Source: a virus
Direction: 5' to 3' (one strand)
IMG/VR virus record: IMGVR_UViG_3300030104_000504
Location: 1 to 51,912 of that record
Length of the DNA stretch: 51,912 nucleotides
Part shown: positions 22,026 through 30,542 of the stretch, piece by piece
Numbering within the stretch: position 1 is the stretch's first letter
Layout: every line of letters begins with the position of its first letter
Made by a program: the position numbers and the translations under genes
The notes under the pieces: generated by a model
The model's input: only the letters and a program-made list of their open reading frames with translations
Databases searched by the model: none
What the model was told of the DNA's origin: nothing

Positions 22026-23773
22026 AAATATTATTTGATATAGAAACTGATGGACTAGAATCGTCTGTCATCTGGTGTTTAGTTGCTCAAGAAATAGAGA
22101 CAGGACAAGTCTGGAGCTTTGGCCCTGATAAAATAGAACGAGGTGTGCAGCTTCTGAATAGAGCTACGCAACTATCAGGTCATAACATAATCGGATTTGA
22201 TATTCCTGTATTGGAGAAGTTAACTTCTTTTAAACTTGGTGATCAAGAGATCATAGATACCTTAGTATTCTCTAGACTATTTAATCCTGTACGTGAAGGA
22301 GGACATAGCCTTGCAGTATGGGGAGGTAAGTTAGGGTATTCTAAGATTGAGTTTGAAGACTTCGATAAATTCTCTGAGAGGATGCTAGACTACTGTAAAC
22401 GTGATGTTGCTTTGAATGTTAAAGTGTACAAAGCTTTACAGAAAGAAGGTGCTGGATTCTCAAGAGATTCTATGAGACTTGAATTAGAAACAGCAAAGAT
22501 CCTCAAGGATCAAGAGCAACACGGCTTTTACTTCGATGAATACAAAGCTAACATGCTTTTAGCACAGATGCGTGAGAAGATGTGTGAGACAGAATCAGAG
22601 GTAGCAAAAGTATTCAAACCTAAGATAGATGAGAGGTTAATCTTTCGTAAGGAAAAGAAGAATGGCGAGGTATCTAAGCAAGGAGCTTGGGATAATCCTA
22701 GTGGTAAGGGAGTTAGACTCTCTGATGAAGAGTATGAATATCTTTCTGATCCTTGCAACTTTAAAACTACAAGGTCTACTGTTGTGGACTTCAACATTGG
22801 ATCACGTAAACAGATAGGAGAATATCTTTTAGAGTTTGGTTGGAAGCCTGAAGAGTTTACTGTGAATGGTAGGCCAGTTGTAAACGAGAAGACCTTATCT
22901 CAAATAACTGACATACCACAAGCAGAACTTATCAAAGACTTCTTGATGTACCAGAAGAGAGAAGCACAGATAAAATCCTGGCTTGAGGCAATCAAGGATG
23001 ACTCCAGAGTTCATGGCTTTGTAATACCTAATGGTACTATCACAGGACGCATGACTCACCGTGAACCTAACATGGCACAGGTTCCTAGTTTAAGTTCTCC
23101 ATACGGTGCTGAGTGTCGTAGGTGTTGGTCTGTTCCTAGTGGATACAGTCTTGTAGGTATAGATGCTAGTGGCCTAGAACTAAGGATGCTTGCACATTAT
23201 ATGGAAGACAAGGAGTATACAAATGAAATCATCAACGGTGACATTCACACAACTAATCAAAAGCTTGCAGGACTTGAATCAAGATCTCAGGCTAAGACTT
23301 TCATCTATGCCCTCTTATACGGAGCAGGAGATGAAAAACTTGGGACTGTTTCTGGAGGCGGTAGAGAAGTTGGTAGTAGACTTAGAAAATCATTCTTCGA
23401 TAATCTACCATCATTTACAGATCTTAAAAACAAAGTATCAAGAGCAGCTTCAAGAGGCTACCTCAAAGGGTTAGACGGTAGGAAACTCTTTGTCAGGTCT
23501 GAACATTCTGCGCTCAACACTTTGCTACAGGGAGCAGGGGCTATCGTTATGAAGAAAGCTCTGGTGATATTCAATGAGTACATCGAAGACATGGATGCAC
23601 ACTTTGTCTGTAATGTACACGATGAATGGCAGGTAGAAGTGGAGAGTAGTATAGCTGATGAAGTAGGTATGCTTGGTGTTAAAGCTATTAGAGAAGCTGG
23701 TGAATACTTTAATTTGAATTGTCCTCTTGATGGAGAATATAATGTCGGAAGTAATTGGGCAGAGACTCACTGA
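22022..23773 (+). CDS. Family A DNA polymerase, T7 gp5-like
   Basis: 583 residues, shorter than T7 gp5 (704). The exonuclease domain holds FDIETDGL (Asp6, Glu8), NIIGFD (Asp60) and YCKRDV (Asp128), so proofreading residues are present. The polymerase domain has DASGLELR (381-388), O-helix R421, K425, Y429 and YG at 433-434, and HDE at 533-535. SALNTLLQGAGA and LDGRKLFVRS closely match T7. The missing length lies in the thumb region, where T7 binds thioredoxin. Tyr at the O-helix 762-equivalent position is the T7-type choice. Confidence 0.96.
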   Translation: MKILFDIETDGLESSVIWCLVAQEIETGQVWSFGPDKIERGVQLLNRATQLSGHNIIGFDIPVLEKLTSFKLGDQEIIDTLVFSRLFNPVREGGHSLAVWGGKLGYSKIEFEDFDKFSERMLDYCKRDVALNVKVYKALQKEGAGFSRDSMRLELETAKILKDQEQHGFYFDEYKANMLLAQMREKMCETESEVAKVFKPKIDERLIFRKEKKNGEVSKQGAWDNPSGKGVRLSDEEYEYLSDPCNFKTTRSTVVDFNIGSRKQIGEYLLEFGWKPEEFTVNGRPVVNEKTLSQITDIPQAELIKDFLMYQKREAQIKSWLEAIKDDSRVHGFVIPNGTITGRMTHREPNMAQVPSLSSPYGAECRRCWSVPSGYSLVGIDASGLELRMLAHYMEDKEYTNEIINGDIHTTNQKLAGLESRSQAKTFIYALLYGAGDEKLGTVSGGGREVGSRLRKSFFDNLPSFTDLKNKVSRAASRGYLKGLDGRKLFVRSEHSALNTLLQGAGAIVMKKALVIFNEYIEDMDAHFVCNVHDEWQVEVESSIADEVGMLGVKAIREAGEYFNLNCPLDGEYNVGSNWAETH

Positions 23774-24149
23774 TAAAATACAGATAGATAGTATAGTTAA
23801 TGACTCAAACGAAAATGGTGGTGGTTTTTATGTTAAATTTAAAGATGGTTCAGATATTCAATATGAACCCTGTAGTATTTTATTTAATGAGAAAAAGAAA
23901 ACGCTTTGGATAAATGTTGATCCAGATGAGTTAGATATATGTTTTTTCCACGATAGATTTAATCTAGGACATAACACTGACAATGAAACAGGAGCTTGGT
24001 TAGCATTAACTGACGGAAAATTATGTTACAATAAAAAGGTGGTTTCTAAACTACATACTTTCAAAGATGAAGATGCTTACAACGAAGAGGAGCATTTAGG
24101 ATGTCGTAATTGGCCTAACTGTGATACAGAGGGGTGTGGAGAGTGGTGA
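23742..24149 (+). CDS. Hypothetical protein, Cys-containing C-terminus
   Basis: 135 residues from ATG 23742, overlapping the polymerase 3' end, with GGAG upstream. The first half is beta-type with FYVKFKDGSDIQYEP and KTLWINVDPDELD. The end has HLGCRNWPNCDTEGCGEW with three Cys, a possible metal site. Overlaps the endonuclease gene by a few bases. No family recognised. Confidence 0.6.
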   Translation: MSEVIGQRLTDKIQIDSIVNDSNENGGGFYVKFKDGSDIQYEPCSILFNEKKKTLWINVDPDELDICFFHDRFNLGHNTDNETGAWLALTDGKLCYNKKVVSKLHTFKDEDAYNEEEHLGCRNWPNCDTEGCGEW

Positions 24150-24571
24150 AAGAAGTTGAACAATTTGAAATGTTTGATGATGACCATTCTGATTTAGGTA
24201 ATGGAGAAAAAAAATGTAATAAATGTAATACTCTTTTACCTTTAAGTAGTTTTAGTCCACATTCAGGAGGCACTTATTTAAGACCAGAATGCAGAAAATG
24301 TAATAATGATTTAAGTAAAGTCAGAGAGTATTTAAAATCTGTACATTCTCCTCCTTCAAAAAATTATGCTTGTCCAATATGCCTTGGCTCAGAAGAAGAT
24401 GTTAAAGGTAAAGGCAATACAAGAAATGGTTCTTGGGTTTTAGACCATTGTCACGAAACAGAATCTTTTAGAGGATGGTTATGTCACAAATGTAACAGAG
24501 CTTTAGGTGGTTTTGATGACAACATTGACATTTTAAAAAGAGCAATAAACTATTTAAAGGAAAACAAATGA
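24146..24571 (+). CDS. Recombination endonuclease VII-like (HNH-type)
   Basis: 141 residues from GTG 24146, which overlaps the previous TGA and has GGAG four bases before. Two CxxC pairs (KKCNKCNTLL, ECRKCNND) come first. Then CPICLG, VLDHCHET and GWLCHKCNRALGGFDDN follow, the classic endonuclease VII zinc and His core. The family resolves branched DNA and Holliday junctions before packaging. A T7-like endonuclease I is also encoded nearby, so two junction-type nucleases may be present. Small free-standing HNH enzymes can also act as homing nucleases. Confidence 0.85.
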   Translation: MKEVEQFEMFDDDHSDLGNGEKKCNKCNTLLPLSSFSPHSGGTYLRPECRKCNNDLSKVREYLKSVHSPPSKNYACPICLGSEEDVKGKGNTRNGSWVLDHCHETESFRGWLCHKCNRALGGFDDNIDILKRAINYLKENK

Positions 24572-25401
24572 AAGACTTAGATTATTTGGTAGAGGATATT
24601 TACGCCTTCATTGAAAGAGAAGAGGAGATAGATCCTAATCTTGTAGAAGACTTCGCAAGTAACCTACAGGATGCGTTGCTTCAATGGTCACAACCTAGGA
24701 AACAACGTAAAGGATTACGCATAAGTAATATCGGTAGACCTGCTAGGCAGTTGTGGTACGAAGCTAGGCAAGAAGATACTGTTAAACTTAATGCGATAAC
24801 AAGAATAAAATTTCTTTATGGTCATCTACTAGAGGAGCTACTACTCTTACTAGTAAAAGCTTCAGGACATAAAGTAACTGATGAGCAGAAAGAAGTAGAG
24901 GTTGACGGTATCAAGGGGCATATGGACTGTAAAATAAATGGTGAAGTTATTGATATAAAAACTGCATCTAACTTTGCGTTCAAGAAGTTCTCTGAAGGGA
25001 CTCTAGCTCAGAACGATACCTTCGGATACATGGCACAGCTTGCAGGTTATGAAGCGGCTGAAGGTACATCTGATGGTGGCTTCTTAGCGATCAACAAAGA
25101 GTCAGGTGAACTTGCTTTATTTAGGCCTGGTAAATTATCAAAACCTAATCCAGTTAATAAAATAAATAACTTAAAACAAGCTTTAGATCTTGACACACCT
25201 CCAGAGAAATGTTATACTCCTATACCTGAAGGTAAAAAAGGTAATGAAATTTTACCTCCCTCCTGTGTATACTGCTCATTCAAAAACGAATGCTGGTCTG
25301 ATGCTAATAACGGTCATGGTCTAAGAGTGTTTAAGTACGCTCATGGCTTGAAGTATTTCACCAGAGTAGCATCACAACCCAAGGTATTAGAACTAACATG
25401 A
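24568..25401 (+). CDS. PD-(D/E)XK exonuclease, Cas4/RecB-like
   Basis: 277 residues, ATG in an ATGA overlap. The nuclease core is GHMDCKINGEVIDIKTAS, with Asp120, Asp129 and Lys131. An upstream helix supplies acidic residues (HLLEEL, 86-91), and GYMAQLAGY (153-161) is the QxxxY motif. C-terminal Cys residues (SCVYCSFKNECW) could bind an Fe-S cluster or zinc as in Cas4. In this position it likely replaces T7 gp6 exonuclease in host DNA breakdown and recombination. No CRISPR array is present. Confidence 0.85.
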   Translation: MKDLDYLVEDIYAFIEREEEIDPNLVEDFASNLQDALLQWSQPRKQRKGLRISNIGRPARQLWYEARQEDTVKLNAITRIKFLYGHLLEELLLLLVKASGHKVTDEQKEVEVDGIKGHMDCKINGEVIDIKTASNFAFKKFSEGTLAQNDTFGYMAQLAGYEAAEGTSDGGFLAINKESGELALFRPGKLSKPNPVNKINNLKQALDLDTPPEKCYTPIPEGKKGNEILPPSCVYCSFKNECWSDANNGHGLRVFKYAHGLKYFTRVASQPKVLELT

Positions 25402-25694
25402 ATACTAAGATAATGAAAAGAATAAACAGACACTCTGAAAATATTTTAATAGAATGGGTAAAGACTCAAGTACCTGAAGAAGAACAGGAAAAGGTTTCTA
25501 TTAAGAATATAAAACAGTTACTACCTAGTGCAAAACATTTCTACGCCTATGGTCAAATACGACTGAGCTTTTACACTCTTAAATGGGCAAGGAAATGTAT
25601 AAAGAAACTTTACAACCTAGGAAAAGATATAGAATCTATTACAGTCAAAGACCTAGAAGATTTTGTTAATAGCACAAGAGAGCGATACAATTAG
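25398..25694 (+). CDS. Hypothetical helical protein in nuclease cluster
   Basis: 98 residues, ATG 25398 in an ATGA overlap. Helical and basic (SAKHFYAYGQIRLSFYTLKW, ARKCIKKLYNLGK). Lies between the exonuclease and endonuclease I genes and overlaps the latter, so it may help one of them. Unknown family. Confidence 0.65.
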   Translation: MNTKIMKRINRHSENILIEWVKTQVPEEEQEKVSIKNIKQLLPSAKHFYAYGQIRLSFYTLKWARKCIKKLYNLGKDIESITVKDLEDFVNSTRERYN

Positions 25695-26211
25695 TACTAA
25701 GAAAAAAGCTGTTAGTGGTAAGCGAAAACCAAGAGTACCTAGACCTAAAAAGATTGTAGCCCCTAACAATCATAAGTATGACTCTATATGGGAAGCTGTG
25801 TTACATGAATCAATATTAAAAGATTGGCATCATCATGGAGACAAAATATCCTACGTAATAGAACACACTTACGAACCTGACTTTGTTAGGAAGATAGGAA
25901 GAAAGACTATATTGTTAGAATCTAAAGGTAGGTTCTGGGACTTTCAAGAATATAATAAATACATCTGGGTTAAAAAACACTTACCTAAAAACATGGAACT
26001 AGTATTTCTTTTTGCTAATCCTTCTGCTCCTATGCCTGGAGCTAAACGTAGAAAAGATGGTACTAAGAGATCCCATGCTGAGTGGGCAGGAACAAACGGA
26101 TTTAGATGGTTTAGTGAAGAATCAATACCTAATGCTTGGATTGATTCAGAATCTAAAGAATCTGAAGACTTTAAAAAACGTAATGATAAAATTAATTTGG
26201 AGATGCAATGA
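25663..26211 (+). CDS. Endonuclease I, T7 gp3-like
   Basis: 182 residues from TTG 25663, the only start-like codon in the expected zone; the exact start is uncertain. A basic N-terminus leads to SIWEAVLHESIL (Glu44), HTYEPDF (Asp73) and TILLESKGRFW (Glu86, Lys88), matching T7 endonuclease I catalytic residues. KRSHAEWAGTNGFRWFSE and SIPNAWIDSE mirror the T7 C-terminus. It cuts branched DNA and helps degrade host DNA. Overlaps its upstream neighbour by about 30 bases. Confidence 0.85.
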   Translation: MLIAQESDTISTKKKAVSGKRKPRVPRPKKIVAPNNHKYDSIWEAVLHESILKDWHHHGDKISYVIEHTYEPDFVRKIGRKTILLESKGRFWDFQEYNKYIWVKKHLPKNMELVFLFANPSAPMPGAKRRKDGTKRSHAEWAGTNGFRWFSEESIPNAWIDSESKESEDFKKRNDKINLEMQ

Positions 26212-26576
26212 GTATAGATGACGCAACACCTCAAGAGTGGAATGATATGAATGCTAGAAGACATGAAGATGCTGTTAAACAAGGCCCATCTACTCTTGGT
26301 AAAACTTATTCTAAACTTATTAATAGTGCTATGGTAGATAACATAAATAATCCAGAACACTATAATCAAGGCGCAGTAGAATGCATAGAAGCTATAGAAG
26401 CTATGCTTACTCCTGATGAATTTGTAGGTTACTTACGTGGTAATTCTTTAAAATACAGATGGAGAATGCGATACAAAGGATCTCCTATTGACGATCAACG
26501 TAAGGCAGCTTGGTATGAAACAAAACTTTTAGAATACTGGACGGAGAATGAGGATGACTTGGGACAGAAAAGCTGA
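26208..26576 (+). CDS. Nucleotide kinase-like, T7 gp1.7-type (DUF3310)
   Basis: 122 residues, ATG in an ATGA overlap. The C-terminal half reads NPEHYNQGAVECIEAIEAML, FVGYLRGNSLKYRWRMRYKG and AAWYETKLLEY, the pattern I know as DUF3310. In T7 gp1.7 this domain belongs to a nucleoside monophosphate kinase. It would help dNTP supply, in line with the RNR genes next to it. The N-terminal 45 residues are unspecific. Confidence 0.75.
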   Translation: MSIDDATPQEWNDMNARRHEDAVKQGPSTLGKTYSKLINSAMVDNINNPEHYNQGAVECIEAIEAMLTPDEFVGYLRGNSLKYRWRMRYKGSPIDDQRKAAWYETKLLEYWTENEDDLGQKS

Positions 26577-26718
26577 AAGAACCAAAAAATTTAATAAGAG
26601 AAAAGATTCAAAAAATAAAGCTAAAACTAAAAATTATAGAAAGTCGCAATTAAGAGAAGAGGAAGGGTTAGATGATATTAAAAACTGGAACAGTGGATTA
26701 CTTGGGGATTCAGATTGA
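26554..26718 (+). CDS. Small very basic protein
   Basis: 54 residues, ATG 26554 to TGA 26716-26718, overlapping both neighbours. GAGG precedes it. Lys and Arg dominate (RKAERTKKFNKRKDSKNKAK). It covers the gap before nrdA. A DNA/RNA-binding role is possible; not recognised. Confidence 0.5.
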   Translation: MTWDRKAERTKKFNKRKDSKNKAKTKNYRKSQLREEEGLDDIKNWNSGLLGDSD

Positions 26719-28552
26719 TTACAATAAAGAAGATAACCTAAACGAGTTCTCTAAAGAAACTTTAAAAGATAGATATTTATGGGAGGATGAAAGTCATGCT
26801 CAAGAAGCTTTTGCAAGGGCCTCTGTATTTAGTGCAACTTATAAAGGACATACTGATTTCGATCTTGCACAGCGATTATATAATTACTCAAGCGATAATT
26901 GGTTCATGTTTAGCACTCCTATCTTATCTAACGGAGGAACCAAGCGTGGTCTACCTATCTCTTGCTTTCTTAATTATGTTCCTGACTCAAGGCGTGGTCT
27001 TTCTGATCATTATGATGAGAACATATGGCTGGCAAGCACAGGTGGAGGTATCGGTGGCTATTGGGGGAGCGTTCGCAGTAATGGTGTATCTACTAGTAAC
27101 GGCTCTGAGTCTACTGGCAGCATACCATTCATGCATGTCGTAGACAGTCAGATGTTAGCCTTTAATCAAGGAGTCACAAGGAGGGGTTCTTATGCAGCAT
27201 ATATGGATATATCTCACCCAGAAATTGAAGAGTTCATCAACATGCGTAAAACAACTGGCGGTGATCTTAACCGTAAGTGCCTTAATCTGCATAATGGCGT
27301 ATCCATTAATGACAAATTCTTGTCTGCTGTTCGTGATGATGACGATTGGAGACTCGTTGATCCTAAGTCCAATCTTGCAACCAGGATTGTTTCCGCACGA
27401 GATCTGTGGTTCCAACTAATACACACCAGAGCAGAGACAGGTGAACCGTATATAGTAAATCTAGATAGATGTAATGAGGAAATGCCCCAACAACAAAAAG
27501 ATATGGGGTTAAAAATATGTCAAAGTAATTTATGTTCTGAAATTACGTTACCTACAGATGAAGAACGAACAGCCGTTTGTTGTTTGTCTAGTGTTAACTT
27601 AGAATATTTTGATGAGTGGAGAAATGACTATAGTTTTATTCCTGATCTAGTTACTATGCTTGATAATATATTACAACATTTTATAGACAACGCTGTAGAA
27701 CAAGAGCCAGAAACAGCAGCGTTAACTTTACAGGAGTTTATGCCTCATGTTAAACCAGATAAAACAGGCTTTGCGAAAGCCGCTTATAGTGCATATAGAG
27801 AAAGGGCAATCGGCCTTGGTGCAATGGGCTTTCATTCTTACCTACAGCGTTCTAGATTACCCTTTGAGGGAATGTACGCCAGTAGTTTCAATAACAGATC
27901 ATTCAAACACATCAAAGAACAAGCTGAAAAGGCTTCTAGGTACTTGGCTGAAGAACGTGGAGAATCTCCTGACATGGCTGGTAGTGGTCTTAGGCATTCA
28001 TGTCTTCTTGCTATTGCTCCTAACGCCAGCAGCAGTATTATATGCGCTGGAACTTCTCCTTCGATTGAGCCTTCAAGGGCCAATGTATATACGCACAAAA
28101 CTCTCACAGGATCTTACAAGGTTAAAAACAAATATCTTGAAGAAATTCTGGAGGAAAAAGGAATAAATAATGAAAAAACTTGGAAGGATATTGCTGCTAA
28201 CGAGGGATCTATTCAGCATCTTAAAGAGTTATCTGAAGAAGAAAAAGAAATATTTAAGACTGCTCCAGAAATAAATCAGATATGGGTGATAGAACATGCC
28301 TACCAACGACAACAATACATCTGTCAAAGTCAAAGTGTCAATCTTTTCTTTAGTCCTCCAAAGGCTTCGGAAGCGCAGGAAGTCCATGATCTTTATCTTG
28401 ATTATGTTAATAGCGTACATTGGGCTGGAGCTACTAAGCTCAAGTCTTTATATTACTTGAGGTCAGATGCTGCTAGATCTACAGAGAATGTTAATTTAAA
28501 AATACCTAGAATAAACTTAGAAGATGTGGAGTGTCTTAGTTGTGAGGGATAA
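26672..28552 (+). CDS. nrdA: Ribonucleotide reductase class I alpha subunit
   Basis: 626 residues. Redox Cys98 (LPISCFL) and Cys303/304 (AVCCLSS) are present, as are active site Asn286, Cys288 and Glu290 (SNLCSE), radical-path Tyr594-Tyr595 (SLYYLRS), and C-terminal Cys621 and Cys624 (CLSC). It therefore looks fully active. There is no N-terminal ATP-cone, so dATP inhibition is likely lost, as is common in phage enzymes. It turns ribonucleotides into deoxyribonucleotides for phage DNA. Start ATG 26672 lies inside the basic small gene, with AAGGG upstream. Confidence 0.95.
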   Translation: MILKTGTVDYLGIQIDYNKEDNLNEFSKETLKDRYLWEDESHAQEAFARASVFSATYKGHTDFDLAQRLYNYSSDNWFMFSTPILSNGGTKRGLPISCFLNYVPDSRRGLSDHYDENIWLASTGGGIGGYWGSVRSNGVSTSNGSESTGSIPFMHVVDSQMLAFNQGVTRRGSYAAYMDISHPEIEEFINMRKTTGGDLNRKCLNLHNGVSINDKFLSAVRDDDDWRLVDPKSNLATRIVSARDLWFQLIHTRAETGEPYIVNLDRCNEEMPQQQKDMGLKICQSNLCSEITLPTDEERTAVCCLSSVNLEYFDEWRNDYSFIPDLVTMLDNILQHFIDNAVEQEPETAALTLQEFMPHVKPDKTGFAKAAYSAYRERAIGLGAMGFHSYLQRSRLPFEGMYASSFNNRSFKHIKEQAEKASRYLAEERGESPDMAGSGLRHSCLLAIAPNASSSIICAGTSPSIEPSRANVYTHKTLTGSYKVKNKYLEEILEEKGINNEKTWKDIAANEGSIQHLKELSEEEKEIFKTAPEINQIWVIEHAYQRQQYICQSQSVNLFFSPPKASEAQEVHDLYLDYVNSVHWAGATKLKSLYYLRSDAARSTENVNLKIPRINLEDVECLSCEG

Positions 28553-28742
28553 CATATTTGATTTAATAAAACGGATTAAAGACATGCTAGACTATTATAA
28601 ACTAGCTGATGATGAACGAAGGCTAGAGTTAAGAATATATAAAGTTAGATGGATTTGGTATCATACAATATTAGCTATAGGCTTAGGCATAGTAATATAT
28701 TTACTATGGGAAATAAATAATAAACTAGGGGGAATGCTATGA
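28524..28742 (+). CDS. Small membrane protein
   Basis: 72 residues if ATG 28524; GTG 28542 is an alternative start. It has a charged N-terminal helix and then one clear membrane span near residues 47-64 (WYHTILAIGLGIVIYLLW). Located between nrdA and nrdB. Function unknown. Ends in an ATGA overlap with the next small gene. Confidence 0.55.
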   Translation: MWSVLVVRDNIFDLIKRIKDMLDYYKLADDERRLELRIYKVRWIWYHTILAIGLGIVIYLLWEINNKLGGML

Positions 28743-28876
28743 GTGTTAAGGATGCAAAGTATTATATAAGTGAAACAAAAGAGTTTGTTACATACGAAGA
28801 ATTATTAAACGGACAATGGTTTTGGAAAGATAGTTACTTTGCTATGAGAGAATCAATGGTAGAGGAAGGTGAATAG
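28739..28876 (+). CDS. Small protein between nrdA and nrdB
   Basis: 45 residues, ATG in an ATGA overlap with the membrane protein gene. Aromatic and acidic (KEFVTYEELLNGQWFWKD). Unknown function. GGGGGA lies upstream as binding site. Confidence 0.5.
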   Translation: MSVKDAKYYISETKEFVTYEELLNGQWFWKDSYFAMRESMVEEGE

Positions 28877-28901
28877 TACCTTTCATAGTTTTTGTGTTAG
28901 A

Positions 28902-29024
28902 ATGTGGTTAGACTCTTGTGATGAAAATAATACTGTTATATCTGATCGTATATCTTTCCCTGTCTACTGTGAAAAATACAATGATTGGTTACAAGAAAAA
29001 TACAAGGAATATTTAAATGAATAA
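28902..29024 (+). CDS. Small protein with two Cys
   Basis: 40 residues, ATG 28902 to TAA 29022-29024. Sequence contains LDSCDENNTVISDR and FPVYCEKYNDWL. It lacks a good ribosome binding site and overlaps the next gene by 8 bases. Could be real or the remnant of a longer gene. Confidence 0.35.
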   Translation: MWLDSCDENNTVISDRISFPVYCEKYNDWLQEKYKEYLNE

Positions 29025-29223
29025 AATAAAAGAAGCTCTTGAATTAAAATATAAATACGAGATTAAAAAATATAAAGTAGATATTAATAATTACTTTACA
29101 TCTTCAGTAGGCGTAGCAGATCATCCATCTATAGTAGATACGGTTGATGGTCTTATAGAACAACTAGCAGCAGCAGAAGAAAAACTCGCAACATTGGAGA
29201 TTCTAAATGAGCCTAATGAGTAA
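29017..29223 (+). CDS. Hypothetical helical protein
   Basis: 68 residues, ATG 29017, with AAGGA upstream. Ends in a coiled-coil-like helix (LIEQLAAAEEKLATLEIL). Overlaps the nrdB start by 17 bases. Unknown. Confidence 0.55.
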   Translation: MNKIKEALELKYKYEIKKYKVDINNYFTSSVGVADHPSIVDTVDGLIEQLAAAEEKLATLEILNEPNE

Positions 29224-30169
29224 TAGAGATTACTATAAACCTTTTGATCACCCCTGGATGTTTGACTACTATGTGCAACAGAATCAAATGCACTGGTTTC
29301 CAGAAGACGTACCATTACATAATGACGTTAAGGATTGGCAAGATTTAGAAGAGCATGAGAAAAACTTACTGACTCAAATCTTTAGGCTGTTCACTCAGTC
29401 AGACGTAGATGTTAGTACAGGTTATGTTGATAGATACATGCGTATCTTTAAAAAGCCAGAAGCTCGTATGATGATGGGCGCATTCAACAACATGGAATCT
29501 ATCCACCAACACGCTTACAGTTTGCTGCTAGATACAGTAGGTATGCCTGAAATAGAATATAAAGCATTCTCAGAGTACGAAGCTATGGCAGATAAGCATG
29601 AGTATGTAGATTCTGTAAAGGTTACAAGAGGAGATAAAAAATCTATAGCTAAAGCACTTGCAGTTTACTCAGCATTTACAGAAGGGTTACAGCTTTTTAG
29701 TAGCTTTATAATACTACTAAACTTCCCACGCTTCGGGCGCATGAAAGGAATGGGCCAGATTATTACCTATAGTATACGAGATGAATCTCTTCACGTAGAA
29801 GCCATGACTAAATTATTTAGAGAGTTTGTACATGAAAATTTAGATATATGGAATGATGATTTTAAGAAAGAAATATATCAGGCATGTAGAGACATGGTAG
29901 ATCTTGAAGATAGATTCTTAGACTTAGTGTTTGAGATGGGTAACATAGAAGGTCTGTCAAAGAAAGAAATGCAAGACTACATAAGGTACATAGCAGATAG
30001 AAGATTATTGCAGCTAGGATTAAAACCTAACTACGAAGTTAAAGACAATCCTCTTAACTGGCTTGATGACGTATTAGGAGTAGAGCATCAAAACTTTTTT
30101 GAAGGTAGAGCTACTACGTACATGAAGGCTGGGCTACGAGGTAATATAGATAAGGTGCAGTTCGTATGA
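29207..30169 (+). CDS. nrdB: Ribonucleotide reductase class I beta subunit
   Basis: 320 residues; the second Met (29216) may be the true start. Metal ligands Asp66, Glu97, His100, Glu159, Glu193 and His196 and radical Tyr104 all occur with the same spacing as in E. coli NrdB. Key segments are NNMESIHQHAYS, AFTEGLQLFSSF and RDESLHVEAM. It forms the radical that drives NrdA. Separated from nrdA by about 0.65 kb of small genes, but clearly one operon. Ends in an ATGA overlap. Confidence 0.95.
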   Translation: MSLMSNRDYYKPFDHPWMFDYYVQQNQMHWFPEDVPLHNDVKDWQDLEEHEKNLLTQIFRLFTQSDVDVSTGYVDRYMRIFKKPEARMMMGAFNNMESIHQHAYSLLLDTVGMPEIEYKAFSEYEAMADKHEYVDSVKVTRGDKKSIAKALAVYSAFTEGLQLFSSFIILLNFPRFGRMKGMGQIITYSIRDESLHVEAMTKLFREFVHENLDIWNDDFKKEIYQACRDMVDLEDRFLDLVFEMGNIEGLSKKEMQDYIRYIADRRLLQLGLKPNYEVKDNPLNWLDDVLGVEHQNFFEGRATTYMKAGLRGNIDKVQFV

Positions 30170-30375
30170 AAGAAGGAAATATAATATCATTTAAAGTATT
30201 TATAGATCGTAAAGGTAACTTAATGACAGAGTACAGTAAGATACCAGCAGAAAAAGTAACAGAAATATTCGAGTATCCTGATAGTTGTTACGTAGAAAAA
30301 ATTCTAAAAGAATTAGAACCTAAACTATTTAACCTTCATAAAACTTTAGAACAAGAGTTAACAGCTTTAAAATGA
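30166..30375 (+). CDS. Hypothetical small protein after nrdB
   Basis: 69 residues, ATG in an ATGA overlap with nrdB. Beta-type start (KVFIDRKGNLMTEYSKI) and helical end (KELEPKLFNLHKTLEQEL). Unknown function. Ends in an ATGA overlap with a membrane protein gene. Confidence 0.6.
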   Translation: MKEGNIISFKVFIDRKGNLMTEYSKIPAEKVTEIFEYPDSCYVEKILKELEPKLFNLHKTLEQELTALK

Positions 30376-30542
30376 TAAACGATATTTTTAATTTTTGTGT
30401 TTATGTTTTACAAGTTATAGGACAAGTAACAGGTTGGGGATATGAACTTGCAAATATTATAATTTTTGTAGTTGTTCAACCTTTTTTAATATTATTATTT
30501 TTTACTTTATGGATTAAAAGTTATAATGAAAAAAGATATTAA
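30372..30542 (+). CDS. Small hydrophobic protein, possible holin
   Basis: 56 residues, ATG 30372 to TAA 30540-30542. Two hydrophobic stretches, FNFCVYVLQVIGQV and the long IIIFVVVQPFLILLFFTLW, followed by a charged end (KSYNEKRY). It overlaps the start of the SleB-like hydrolase gene, the position expected for a lysis partner. A holin role is inferred from size and context only. Confidence 0.5.
   Translation: MINDIFNFCVYVLQVIGQVTGWGYELANIIIFVVVQPFLILLFFTLWIKSYNEKRY

Noticed and set aside
24568-25401. Cas4-like nuclease as part of a CRISPR system
   Set aside because: No repeat-spacer array and no other cas gene in the window; the enzyme fits the phage exonuclease position.
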